Shown: positions 35,797 to 46,104 of the stretch, one piece after another | Position numbering within the stretch: the first letter of the stretch is position 1 | How the letters are laid out: the number at the start of each line of letters is the position of its first letter | Assembly (NCBI GenBank): GCA_029204225.1 | Contig: CM055102.1 | Span: 1,299,863-1,363,862, forward strand | Reading direction: 5' to 3' | From: Diphasiastrum complanatum | Lineage: Eukaryota > Streptophyta > Lycopodiopsida > Lycopodiales > Lycopodiaceae | Length of the DNA stretch: 64,000 bases | Made by a program: the position numbers and the translations under genes | Notes under the pieces: model-generated | Seen by the model: the letters and a program-made list of their open reading frames with translations, nothing else | Told to the model about the DNA's origin: nothing | The model's database searches: none

Positions 35797-36580
35797 TTAG
35801 CATTCAGATGCATAATGCCCCTTCCTTCCACAAAAGAAGCATTTCTGCTTTGACTTGTCCTTTGAGCTTGATGCATCATCCTCTTCTTTGGCCTCCTTTG
35901 GATGCTTCTTCTTTCCATTGGTCTTCTTTTTGCCCTTGAATGAGAAATTGGCTTTCTCATCACCATCCTGCAACGACAAGGAACTCATCCTAGATTTTTC
36001 ATGGAGCATCCTACACTCTTCAGCCACTAATACACTATGAAGTTTTTCTATAGTTGGCAAAGTGTCTTGGATGGCAAAACTTTGGACCAAATTTGCAAAG
36101 TCATCTCCTAGACCATTCAGGACAATTTGTACAAGCTCTTCATCATGAATCTTCTCTCCAATGGAAGCCAACTCCCTATTTAGAGACTTGATTCTGAGTA
36201 CATAATCCTGTGCACTCTCCTCACTTCTCCTCATGCTTTGCAAAATTTGATTTCTAAGCATAAGAACTCTAGAAGTGTTGCTAGACTCATAGATTGATTT
36301 TAAAGGCTCCCAAGCCTCTTTAGCATTAGTACAAGCTGATACTTCTCTCAACAAATCATTGCTCACATTCATCTTCACACAATGAAGTGCAAGCCTAGAT
36401 CTCTTCTTGTATCTAGCTAACTCCTGTGCACCTAGAGGTCCGTCTTCATCTTCAATCAAGAACTCATGAAGGTCTTGGAGCACCTAGAGTGACTCCATCC
36501 TAACCTTCCAAATATCATAATTTGTAGAATTCAATCTCTCACTAGCTTTTAGAAGGTATGCTCCAGCAGATCCCATCTTA
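35797..36580 (-). pseudogene. element I gag
   Basis: The true start is near 36577 (MGSAGAYLLKASERLNSTN, YDIWKVRMESL), followed by an in-frame TAG at about 36485 and then a 228-codon ORF: LALHCVKMNVSNDLLREVSA, SAQDYVLRIKSLNRELASIG, DEELVQIVLNGLGDDF, a lysine-rich linker, and knuckle CFFCGRKGHYASEC. It is close to the gag of A and F. The stop after KGHYASEC ends the ORF. Role: capsid and RNA packaging. Confidence 0.88.
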
Positions 36581-37369
36581 CTGGTGACTTCTACAAACAA
36601 GAAATAGATTTGATTGACTTGAAACTCACAAAGGTCTCACACTTGCAATGTTTCACTCAAATTTGATTTCTAATCCAACAAATGGACTTATACTCACAGT
36701 TCTATCACTCCCTCACAAAGCTGGAATGAAGATAAGATGAAGTGAAAACTACTTTCAAACAAATCTTGCCAAGAAATGGATTTGATTGTCTCTAGAAACT
36801 CACTAAGGTCTCTCTCTTGTAGTTTTTCACTCAAATTATATTTCTAATCCAACAAATGGACTTATAATCTCAGTTCTAGCACTCCCTCACAAAGTTGGAA
36901 TGAAGATAAGATGATGTGAAATCTACTTACAATCAAATCTTGCCAATTTTGGCTATTTTTGGACAAAAAAAATGGCTTAATCTATTTCTTCCTTCTTGGT
37001 GTACTTTCAAGACCTGTTTTTAACCTTAATAGGACTTGAACTCAGCCTAGTTTAATTAGATTCCATGAAACAAATTCAAATCTAATCAATGGCAAATGAT
37101 CTTGGTAGATTATCCTAGGATCTCCACCAAAAATTACACCAACAGCTCACAAATTGAATTTTTTTAAATCAAATGAATACCATGCATTAAATGCAGGTTC
37201 AGAGGTGCCCACACATGTGGATAGTACAGATTTGGACCCCTACCAAGTTTGGGATCAAATCTCGTCACCAAAATCAAGATTCTAGCTTGCCCTCTCAATA
37301 CTAGTTTTTAGCACCAAAACTTGCTAAAAATGGATTTGCATTAGATCAATGGCTTATGCTCTTGTACTT
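36581..37369 (-). other. leader of element I
   Basis: About 0.8 kb between PBS and gag start, as in F. It carries a 130-bp partial tandem duplication: the phrase CTCACAAAGYTGGAATGAAGATAAGATGA occurs at about 36713 and 36890 with the same surroundings (CTTCTAATCCAACAAATGGAC both times). Confidence 0.65.
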
Positions 37370-38083
37370 GGCTCTGATACCATGTGAAGTACTGTACTTT
37401 AGGACCATAAATGGATCTACAAAAGATCCACAAGAGTGATTGGATGCTTGCTTAACAATCTATCAAAAAACTAGACACAAAAAAGTTGATCTAGAGTGGC
37501 AATTTGACAAACAACAAGCATTAACAATCAAAAGCATTGATAAACATTGAAATCCGAGCTCACACGTGTGTACTAAAGGCTGTATTACGGCCTTCAACTT
37601 GAGAAACAAGTAGAAATTGATTTGGTTTCATTTGGATCACAAAAATTCAATATACATAGTGAACTAGCTTGAGATTGCCAATGAGCTCCAAAAATTTTCT
37701 ATCTTCTCACTATGGAGAGAGGGAATACATAGCAAATTCGACTTCCTTCTTGAAGTTAGGTGGATTTCCAGCATGTAATAAGGAAGTTAACTCACTCTCC
37801 TTGACCTAAAATGAAACCTTAGTCTATTTCCTAGAGTCATGCTTGGTAGATAGCTAGTTGGTCAAATTTTCACCTTAAATCTAGGATTTAGGTCCTATAA
37901 ACTAGGAATCACTACCAAAATGACATGACCAACCCTATGAACTTGACCTAACCTACATTAGGATGGGTTTACCATGTGGCATCATGGCCTCACATGTGTG
38001 GGACCCACTTGTGTACACAATTTACACTATTCTACATGGTTTTTGATCAAGCTAGATTTGCCAATTTTTGGCAATTATTCACA
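37370..38083 (-). repeat. PBS and 5' LTR of element I
   Basis: GGCTCTGATACCA (37370-37382) is the complement of the tRNA-Met primer site. The LTR is 37383-38083, 701 bp, TGTGAAGTACTG...AATTATTCACA. CACACGTGTG is at 37561-37570. It is followed directly by TTTTC, the target duplication, and then by RT sequence of copia D. Confidence 0.92.
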
Positions 38084-38342
38084 TTTTCTTTGCAATCCAT
38101 CATGTGATATTGCTTCAACACCTTTCTGGCATATTCAGAATGACTCAAGTGCATTTCATCTTTTATTCAATCTCTTCTGATCTCCAGCCCTGAGGCATTT
38201 TGTTGCTTCTCCTAGATCTGTAACTTCATAATTCTCAGAGATTTGACTCTTCATGTCCTTCATTAGCATCAAGGAGTTACCTATCATAAGGGAATCATCC
38301 ACGAAATAGTCAGTATCACAAAATCATTTTTTGAAAATTTAC
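38084..38342 (-). pseudogene. copia D RT C-terminal part (upstream half of split element)
   Basis: Minus reading: YFVDDSLMIGNSLMLMKDMK, SQISENYEVTDLGEATKCLR, the RT active site (YVDD changed to FVDD) and the following palm/thumb block. A stop and frame change follow. It joins by order to the RNase H at 33512. On the right it is cut at 38342 by the start of copia C. Confidence 0.75.
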
Positions 38343-39635
38343 ATGCTATCAGAGCCAAGTATAGGAGCATTGATGGCAATGATCATAAACTACACTAAAT
38401 TAGTAAGTTTTGGAAACTAACTAATCTAGAGGTGGCGAGTTTGATTGGATAGCTAGAGTCAAAATATTTGTACCAAATAAGGAGGATGAATTCAACTCAT
38501 CCTTAATGACATCCATAACACCAACGTCTAATCAAAACACTTGGTGGATTGATAGTGGGGCAAGTTCCCACATGACTCACCAAAAGGACTAATTCTCTAC
38601 TTTACTTTCTTACAATAACTCTAAAAAGTTTATCTTCACAGCAAGTGATCAAGAATGTGAGATTGTAGAAATTGGATCCATTCCATTATGCCTTGGATCA
38701 TCTAATAAAGTAGATCTAGACAATGTTCTTTATGTATCTTATATCACAAAGAACTTGTTGAGTGTTGGACAACTTATGGATAGTGGATTAGATGTACATT
38801 TCAAGCATGGAGCATGTTCCATCTTGAAAAATGATAATTGTAATGCTAATGGTCTTAAGCATGGAAGGTTATTCAAGTTGGATGCTAATGTTATGGTTGG
38901 AAGTGTGAATATGACAAGGGAGGAGCTCACTCAAGTGGAATGTTGGCACAAAAGGTTAGGCCATCCTAACTTCAAAGCTATATAGACCATGGTGACAAAG
39001 AGCTTGCAATTGGACTACCCAAAACCATATCCAAATGTGGCAAGCTTTGTAAAGCTTGTGGACTTCTCAAATCTCATAAGCAACCATTCAAGAGATCTTT
39101 CACAATATCTAACTCTCCTCTTGACCTTATACACTCGGGTGTGCATTCATTTTCACATGAATCTAATGGTGGAGCTCTTATGTACATCACATTTATTGAT
39201 GCTAAATCAAGATACTCTTGGATTTATCTCTTTTCTAACAAAAGTTATGTGTTTGAATTCTTTGTGAAGCTCAAAATTCTTGTGGAAAAGCAAGTTAATA
39301 CTAGCATAAAAGTATTAAGATGTGATAATGAAGGGGAGTACATCTCCAATAGGATGAAAGAGTTTTGTGAAGATAATGGCATTAGGAGAGAATATACATG
39401 CACACACACTCCTCAACAAAATGGAGTGGCCGAAAGAAAAAAAGAACCTTATGTCTGCTAAGGCGTTAAGGTTAGATGAATCTCTTCCTATTTCATTTTG
39501 GGGAGAAGCTATTTTATGTTCAAACTTCCTATGCAATAGAATGACTAATAGTGCCATTGAAGGAATCACACCTTTTGAAGCATTGTATGGCAAAAAGCCA
39601 AATCTTAGTGATATGAAATTTTTGGTTGTACTTGT
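38343..39635 (+). pseudogene. copia C: PBS, protease, integrase (first part)
   Basis: TGCTATCAGAGCC at 38343-38355 is a one-base variant of the tRNA-Met primer site, so the LTR edge should be at 38342, but the LTR itself is missing. Gag is deleted. The protease reads WWIDSGASSHMTHQKD, then FIFTASDQECEIVEIGSIPL; the integrase reads ECWHKRLGHPNFKAI, LIHSGVHSF, YITFIDAKSRYSWIYLF, LRCDNEGEY, QQNGVAERK. The first catalytic Asp of integrase is Gly (HSG for HSD). Several stops and frameshifts. The frame is interrupted at KPNLSDMKF...VLV by element E and resumes at 43098. Confidence 0.85.
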
Positions 39636-40372
39636 TGTGATATTCACACATGTGGAGTGTCCACCAAGTGTGATTTATATCTCCTAAGATATGTGAATGC
39701 ACAATGATCAAGATTAGATTGAGATTCAAGATCTATCTCTCTCTCAAAGGCAAAAACACACTACTACATGCATTTACTCGATACCAAAGCACAGACACAC
39801 ATGTGGGAAGTTGTACTTTCAAAAGATTAAGTATGGAAAAGACCTACTCTCAGGTGGAGAGAGAATGCAACCAATTGCTCTCGGGTAGAGAGAGAGAGCA
39901 AGTAAGCACTTAGATTCAAAATCAAGATTGATCTCCAAATTACTTAGCACCAAATGAGAAGTACAATGATACTAGTAGATCCACGAGCTAATCCAAACTC
40001 AAACATGATTGGACCTCATATTTACAATCTCTTAATCCTATTGGACCAATGATGCATCCACCTCTTGATTCTATTGGATCATTCTCAAGCATAGCTCAAA
40101 TCCTATTGGACCATTGATGCTTCCATCTCTAAATTCTATTGGACCTCTTGAACTTTGACTTGTCACTCATCAACCTTATTCAAAACACTTGTCAACAATC
40201 TATTTAGCTCAAGTTTCACCTCCTATACTACTTTGGCTCAATAGAGGCATTACATGTGGATTTGATCAATTTGCCATCTATGCCAATTTTGACCTTATTA
40301 ACATTCTACACCAAGATGCTTGACATAGAAAAGTGTAAGACCCCTACAACTAACATAGATAACCTTTTTGCA
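39636..40372 (-). repeat. 3' LTR of element E
   Basis: 737 bp, TGTGATATTCACACATGTGG...TTTTTGCA on plus. Compared with the partner LTR it has about 40 extra bases near 40140-40190. The palindrome is mutated here (CACACATGTG at 39796-39805). The repeated phrase CC(T/A)ATTGGACCA..TGATGC, occurring three or four times at 40030-40150, is an internal degenerate repeat. Confidence 0.85.
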
Positions 40373-41319
40373 TTTTTCCTATGCTTGATGAAGGCACTCT
40401 TGCTCAAAGCCTTGGTGAGTAGATCGGCAATACAAGAGGATTTGTTGACATGCTTCAAATAGATTTCTCTGGCAAGAGCTTGGGCCGAGATGTTGTCACA
40501 TTTGATCATTGGTAGATCATCCTCCTTGATGCACTTTAGCTCCAATAACAATCTCTTGATCCAAAGCACTTCTTTGGTAGTTGCGGTGAGTGCTTTGTAC
40601 TTGGCCTCACATGAAGAAAGGGATATAGTATCTTGCTTGGAAAGCCAAGATATTAGATTTCCTCCAAGAAGTGTATGCACTAATGGACTTTCGATCCATC
40701 TTATCACTTGCAAAATCCAATTCGAGTAGCCAACAATAGATAAATATTCACTTTTGTAAAGTAGACCATAATCACAAGATGAAGATATATACCTTAGAAT
40801 CCACTTGGCCATCTTCCAATGATGGATCTTGGGATGTTGCATAAATTGGCTCAGCTTGAGCACACAAAAGCTCAAGTCGGGCCTAGTGATGTTAAGCCAA
40901 ATTAAGGAGCCTATAGGACTCCTAAAAAGTGTGATGTCCTCGAAGGATCTTTCATCACCTTTATTAGGATCTTTCACCATTTGCTCCATTGGAGTATCTA
41001 TGCTCTTAGAATTTTCCATATGGAATTTTTCCAACATAGAAAGAGCAAATCTAGATTGACATATAAAAACATAATCTTCATGAAAGTCAATCTCTAGGCC
41101 TAGTACGTAATGGATCTCTCCTAGATCTTGTATTTTAAACTCACTTCCAAGTGCTAGTTTTGTTTCTTCAACTAGCTTGATACAACTTCCACAAACAATA
41201 ATGTCATCAACATAGATTAGAAGAATGACAATATTACTATCAACAAACTTTAGATACATGGAAGGATCATAGTCACTAAGGACAAATCCTAGTGAGATAA
41301 GAAAATAGTTGAGTCTCTT
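40306..41319 (-). pseudogene. element E RT C-terminus and RNase H
   Basis: The 317-codon ORF plus 20 upstream codons in frame (LNYFLISLGFVLSDYDPSMY). RT: IVILLIYVDDIIVCG with YVDD, EFKIQDLGEIHYVLGLEI. RNase H: ITRPDLSFCVLKLSQFMQHP, MAKWILRYISSSCDYGLLYK, LSSCEAKYKALTA (E), MIKCDNISAQALARE (D), then ADLLTKALSKSAFIKHRK. The segment between IVGYS and LISWLSKQD is out of frame, so the first RNase H Asp is lost. RT lacks its N-terminal two thirds, which is replaced by the inverted-repeat segment at 41320. The ORF runs 60 bases into the LTR. Confidence 0.88.
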
Positions 41320-41682
41320 ATTAGAGGAGTTCTAAATCCAAAAAAGACCCTTTGTAAAGATTCTTTTTATATTTTTTCTCAATTTTTTCTTACACATGGA
41401 CCAATCAAAACACTCAAATTCGAAATCTACGTAACGTAACTTTTTGAGTCCACACTAAAAATGGCATAACTTTTTAGTGGTAAGTCCGAATTTAGTAGAG
41501 TTTGGTGCATTGGAAAGTGCTCAACAAGGGCTTTCCAATTATATCTTAGATGACATACTTTTGAACTCTGATTAAAAATTTATGACAAGTCAAAGGTATT
41601 AGTGTTATAATATTTTAATAATACAAACTACGTCTTCCACGAATTCTTAAAGGGTCTTTTTGGAGCTCAAAACTCCTCTAAT
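41320..41682. mobile_element. MITE-like segment with ~35-bp terminal inverted repeats
   Basis: The left end ATTAGAGGAGTTC...CAAAAAAGACCCTTT (41320-41353) is matched by the reverse complement of the right end ATTAGAGGAGTTTTG...CAAAAAGACCCTTT (41682-41650). 363 bp, AT-rich, no ORF. Flanks do not show a matching target duplication (CTCTT versus GAAAG). One side is RT coding sequence and the other is element leader. It could be a Mutator- or Harbinger-type MITE; the superfamily cannot be decided without the target duplication. Confidence 0.6.
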
Positions 41683-42385
41683 GAAAGTGAAATAAACTCA
41701 AATGATGAACAAAAAATGTTGTTACTCTCTCACTATAGGATCCAATAATGGTGTTCTACCAACTCCTATGCAAGATCTTGCAACACGTGTGAAATACACT
41801 AAGAAATCAAATTTGACTCAAATACAATGATATTGCATGAAACAAAATGGCTAAGATCTCAAGACAATGCCTAGATCTCAAATACATGAGATTGACAAGC
41901 ATATAATTATGATTAAGGATCAAACAAGCAATCTCTTGACCAAACCAAATGTCTCCACCCAGGTCTAGGTGCCCTACCTAACCCTCTTCAAAGGCTTATA
42001 ACTCTTGATTGGCTCAACCAAATGGAATGAAACTGATTGCTACAAAAACTAGACAACACTAGCTTTCAAACAAGCTATCTAGCAAGATTTTTGGATCAAA
42101 CATGAAAGAGAACTCTCAAACTGAAATTGGATCTTCCTCACACGTGTCAGACCACCTAATTACGTATAGTACCAAGTCAAACCCAATCAATGCCCTATTG
42201 ATCTCTTTTGATCCAAGATTGAACAAGATATCTAGGAGAATGGGCCTAGTCACTTTCTAGCTCAATATTGATGCATAGATTTCTTAGAGTCATTACAAGA
42301 TAGAAGAGTAGAAAAATAATGCTTGTTAAAAGGCATGTGGGAACTAGCCCCACTATCTATCCACAATGCATGGTAACCTCAGGTA
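41683..42385 (-). other. leader of element E
   Basis: About 0.7 kb of non-coding DNA after the PBS, sharing CCTATAGTGAGAG with the leader of A. Contains near-palindromes ACACGTGTG (41783-41791) and CACACGTGTC (42139-42148). Confidence 0.6.
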
Positions 42386-43097
42386 GGCTCTGATACCATG
42401 TGATATTCACACATGTGGAGTGTCCACTAAGTGTGATTTAGATCTCCTAAGATGTGTGAATGCACAATGATCAAGATTAGATTGAGATTCAAGATCTATC
42501 TCACTCTCAAAGACAAAAACACACTACTACATGCATTTACTCAATACCAAAGCACATACACACGTGTGGGAAGTTGTACTTTTGAAAAACTAAGTATGGA
42601 AAAGGCCAAATTTTGGGTAGAGAGAGAATGCAACCAATTGCTCTCGGGTAGAGAGAGAAAGCAAGTAAGCACTTAGATTCAAAATCAAGATTGATCTCCA
42701 AATTACTTAGCACCAAATGAGAAGTACAATGACACTAGTAGATCCGCGAGTTAATCCAAACTCAAACATGATTGGACCTCATATTTACAACCTCTTAGTC
42801 CTATTGGACCAATGATGCATCCACCTCTTAATTCTATTGGATTATTCTCAAGCATAACTCAAATCCTATTGGACCATTGATGCTTCCACCTCTAAATCAG
42901 CCTAAATCAAAATACTTGTCAACAATCTATTTAGCTCGAGTTTCACCTCCACTACTTTGGCTCAATAGAGGCATTACATGTGGATTTGATCAATTTGCCA
43001 TCTATGCCAATTTTGACCCTATCAACATTCACACCAAGATGCTTGACATAGAAAAGTGTAAGACCCCTACAACTAGCATAGATAGCTTTTTTTCACA
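42386..43097 (-). repeat. PBS and 5' LTR of element E
   Basis: GGCTCTGATACCA at 42386-42398, complement of the tRNA-Met site. The LTR is 42399-43097 (699 bp), TGTGATATTC...TTTCACA. The exact palindrome CACACGTGTG is at 42559-42568. Followed by target duplication CTTGT and by integrase of C. Confidence 0.9.
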
Positions 43098-43510
43098 CTT
43101 GTTATGTACACATTCCTTTAGAAGTAAGGAAGAAGGAAGATGCTACTTCATTCAAAGGCATCTTTGTTGGTTATAGTGAAAATAGTAAAGCTTATAGGAT
43201 ATTTGATCCTATGTCCAAGAAAGTTGTTGTAAGAAGAGATGTGCTTTTTGATGAATCTCACAATATCAAAGAGAAGAGAAGATCAACAAGGATGAGGGCC
43301 AAGCCATATTGGCTCACTTACATTGACAAAGGGAAACAAAGGGAAGATTCTCAATTACACACCTCTTATTCTTTCTTGACTACTATGCTTGAAGAACCAA
43401 CTTGTTCTGAAGAAGCAATTAAGTCTCAAAGTTGAAAGAATGTTATGCAAGTTGAGTTTGATGCCTTTTTGGAAAATCAAACTTGGGATCTTGTTGATCT
43501 ACCCCATGGA
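43098..43510 (+). pseudogene. copia C integrase C-terminus and RT start
   Basis: Continues the frame broken at 39635: CYVHIPLEVRKKEDATSF, KGIFVGYSENSKAYRIFD, KKVVVRRDVLFDESHN, then a basic linker, a stop at about 43433, and FDAFLENQTWDLVDLPHG, the first RT residues. It is cut at 43510 by repeat R (TGTTGTTGCACAG). RT beyond this point is missing. Confidence 0.85.
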
Positions 43511-44149
43511 TGTTGTTGCACAGTCTGTATATTTACATGTAAAACAAGATAGGCAAAAAATGCGACTATCTGCATAAATACAAGTAAATTTTCACAGGCG
43601 AAAAAGGCGAAAAAGATGACACTGTGTTTTTACACGTGATTTGTGACAGGCGAAAAAGACGACACTGTCCTACAAATGACGAAGGTGCTCTAATGGAAAA
43701 GCAAAGGTACCCTGTAAATCAAATTTTAAGGCATTTGTCAGAGTATTGCATTTTTTACATCTTCACCAATGTTCATTTCAGCGAAGGCTGACATCGCGGC
43801 CTTCTCATGCTCATCTCATGCAACTGTGCAATCAGATTTGACAATGACAGTAGCCACCCACGATCTCTTACAGAGAGCACATCCACCTTTGTACTTTCTT
43901 CATTTGTTGTTGTACTATATCAACAAGGTTAATATAGATTTTGTAGTAAATAATGTCGAACCCACAGAGGACAATGTTAGAAAGTTATGTATTTGGTACA
44001 ATTTATGATTTATTTCGAGTGAAGTGGCTCTGGGCGTTATTCTGGTTGTCAACAGACATTAGAAAGTAACCAGTATTACTTGTGTTGGGGTGTGTAGTGT
44101 TAATAAATCCAGAACAACAGCCTTGTCTCTATCAAATCGAATGAAATGC
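43511..44149 (+). repeat. repeat family R, tandem unit 1
   Basis: 639 bp. Near-identical in order and content to 44222-44855: TGTTGTTGCACAGTCTG, GGCGAAAAAGACGACACTGTC, AAGGCATTTGTCAGAGTATT, GCAATCAGATTTGACAATGA, TAAATAATGTCGAACCCACA, GAGTGAAGTGGCTC, GTGTTGGGGTGTGTAGTGTT, CTATCAAATCGAATGAAATG. A 72-bp spacer (44150-44221) separates the units. Confidence 0.9.
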
Positions 44150-44221
44150 GTTCTACAGGTGAGATGTTATCAAAGTAGTACAACAGTACTACATAAGAAA
44201 AATAATGCTGTATTTTTCTTA

Positions 44222-44855
44222 TGTTGTCGCACAGTCTGTATATTTATATGTATAACAAGACAGACAAAAACGTGACTATCTACATAAATACAAGTAAATT
44301 TTCACAGGCAAAAAAGGCACAAATGATGACACTGTATTTTTAAACGTGACTTGTGACAGGCGAAAAAGACGACACTGTCCTAAAAATTACGAAGGTGCCT
44401 TATGAAAAAGCAAAGGTACCTTGTAAATCAAATTTTAAGGCATTTGTCAGAGTATTGCATTTTTTGCATCTTCACCAACGTTCATTTTTTGTCATGACGT
44501 CGCGGCCTTCTCATGCTCATCCCATGCAACTGTGCAATCAGATTTGACAACGACAGTAGCCACCCACGATCTCTTATAGACAGCACATCCACCTTTGTAC
44601 TTCCTTCATTTGCTGTCGTACTATATCAACAAGGTTAATATAGATTTTGTCATAAATAATGTCGAACCCACAGAGGACAGCGTTAGAAAGTTGTGTATTT
44701 GGTACAATTTATGATTTATTTTGAGTGAAGTGGCTTCGGGCATTATTCTGGTTGTCAACAAACATTAGAAAGTAACCAGTATTACTTGTGTTGGGGTGTG
44801 TAGTGTTAATAATTCCAGAACAACAGCCTTGCCTCTATCAAATCGAATGAAATGC
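44222..44855 (+). repeat. repeat family R, tandem unit 2
   Basis: 634 bp, begins TGTTGTCGCACAGTCTG and ends CTATCAAATCGAATGAAATG as unit 1. The units differ by scattered substitutions and small indels. The phrase GTCGAACCCACAGAGGACA in both resembles a motif often seen next to plant LTR ends, so the family may be LTR DNA. Confidence 0.9.
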
Positions 44856-46104
44856 TCGAGTATTTGTGGTTGTGCAGACAATTAATTAATCGTGTTTGCA
44901 AACTGTTCGTTTCTAGATAGAAGTCCTCAACAACTTAAGTCCAAGGTTATGGTTAAAGAACACAAATAGTTCTAGAGCACATTAGAAACTTATGTCAATT
45001 ACAATCAGGAACACAGATCAAAGACTCAATTCTTCAAACATGGACTGTCATCTCAAATGTATACATACAGTTTTATTCAATGATCATGCTAGACTGACCA
45101 AATGTAGACGTTATTCGAGTGCCGAAAAAAAAGTATTCATGACAGACAAATAAGATGATTTTAAAACAATTCCTTGGAGCATATTTACAGATACACAACA
45201 AACGACTGTAATGCGCTAGAGAGTCTATCTGATCAGAGAGTAATTCATGTAATGCGTTAGAGATTGCTAGTAGACTCGGGATCACTCACACTCAACAGTG
45301 CGGAGAACAAAGATGAGGGAGAATAACCCTCAACACTCTATTCACTTCTTCAACCTCTTACAAATACATAAACTCTTCTCTCTCGATGATTGAGACTGAA
45401 GCATGTGATTAATATATGTTCTATGAGACGAACAAACACACCTCTAAAACAACAGGTGCGTCGCTCTTGTGAAAAGGTCTAGTTACCAATTAGGTTGACT
45501 ATATGTTCAATTATACCATAAGAGGTATAATTAACTAAGAGTTAAAATTACTCTAGTTTAACATGTCGATTCATATTTAGCTGTTTCACGTGGATGACCT
45601 AGTAAAGGCTATCCAAGACAATGTTTTCCCTTTTAAAGGCCTTGCCCTTAAATACAAGGCAAGTACTTAGGAGATATATTCTCGAAAAATGACTTAGGCC
45701 CCTTCATGATTTATATTTATCCAGCTCATATCTTCATTTTCGAGTATATCATGCCATATTTAGGTTGATATTCAATATTTAACGATTTCATGGCATCACA
45801 TATCCTCTTCCTCGAATGTGAAACGTCCTCATAAACATATAATCTTTATTTTGAGGATCATTCGTGAAACATTATGTTCTTCAGATATTCGTTAAGGCTA
45901 AAAGATATTTCTTCATATGATATTTCCTTTAGATATTTCTTGGGCTAGAGAATATGTGCCTTGCTGTGTCTTTGAATTAAATAGGTTGATTTGATTTGAT
46001 CTTTGAATTATTGATGAGCAAACTTCAAAACATCTTCAAAACCTCAAAGATCTTGATTCAGCATCTCATAGAAACATCACCACGACATAGGCAAGAATGA
46101 ATAT
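44856..46104. other. unassigned DNA downstream of the G1 coiled-coil ORF
   Basis: No coding pattern. It holds a 9-bp inverted repeat AATTATACC / GGTATAATT (45510-45533) and lies where the 3' non-coding end of G1 (minus) would be. No LTR edge could be identified with confidence. Confidence 0.35.

Larger units (their letters stand above)
33513..38083 (-). mobile_element. copia element I, non-autonomous, inserted in copia D
   Basis: 4.57 kb on the minus strand with two 701-bp LTRs (33513-34213 and 37383-38083), PBS 37370-37382, PPT 34214-34223, and perfect target duplication TTTTC (33508-33512 and 38084-38088). It carries gag, protease and an integrase-like ORF. RT is missing, and only a scrap of the RT/RNase H linker is left (34260-34423). 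LTRs differ at about 20 sites by eye (near 3%). It interrupts the RT-RNase H gene of D. Confidence 0.92.
39636..43097 (-). mobile_element. copia element E, internally deleted, inserted in copia C
   Basis: LTRs at 39636-40372 and 42399-43097, PBS 42386-42398, perfect target duplication CTTGT (39631-39635 and 43098-43102). The insertion splits the integrase gene of C between ...FLVVLV and CYVHIPLE. The internal region keeps only a leader, a terminal-inverted-repeat segment, and RT/RNase H; gag, protease and integrase are gone. LTRs are clearly diverged (I estimate 6-8%, plus a 40-bp indel), so it is older than I and F. Confidence 0.9.

Noticed and set aside
41320-41682. Assigning the inverted-repeat segment to Harbinger (TTA target) or Mutator
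   Set aside because: Flanking TTA and TAA are not a direct repeat and no 9-bp duplication exists; left as MITE-like without superfamily.
43511-44855. CRISPR-like array
   Set aside because: Only two long units with no short regular spacers, in plant retroelement DNA.
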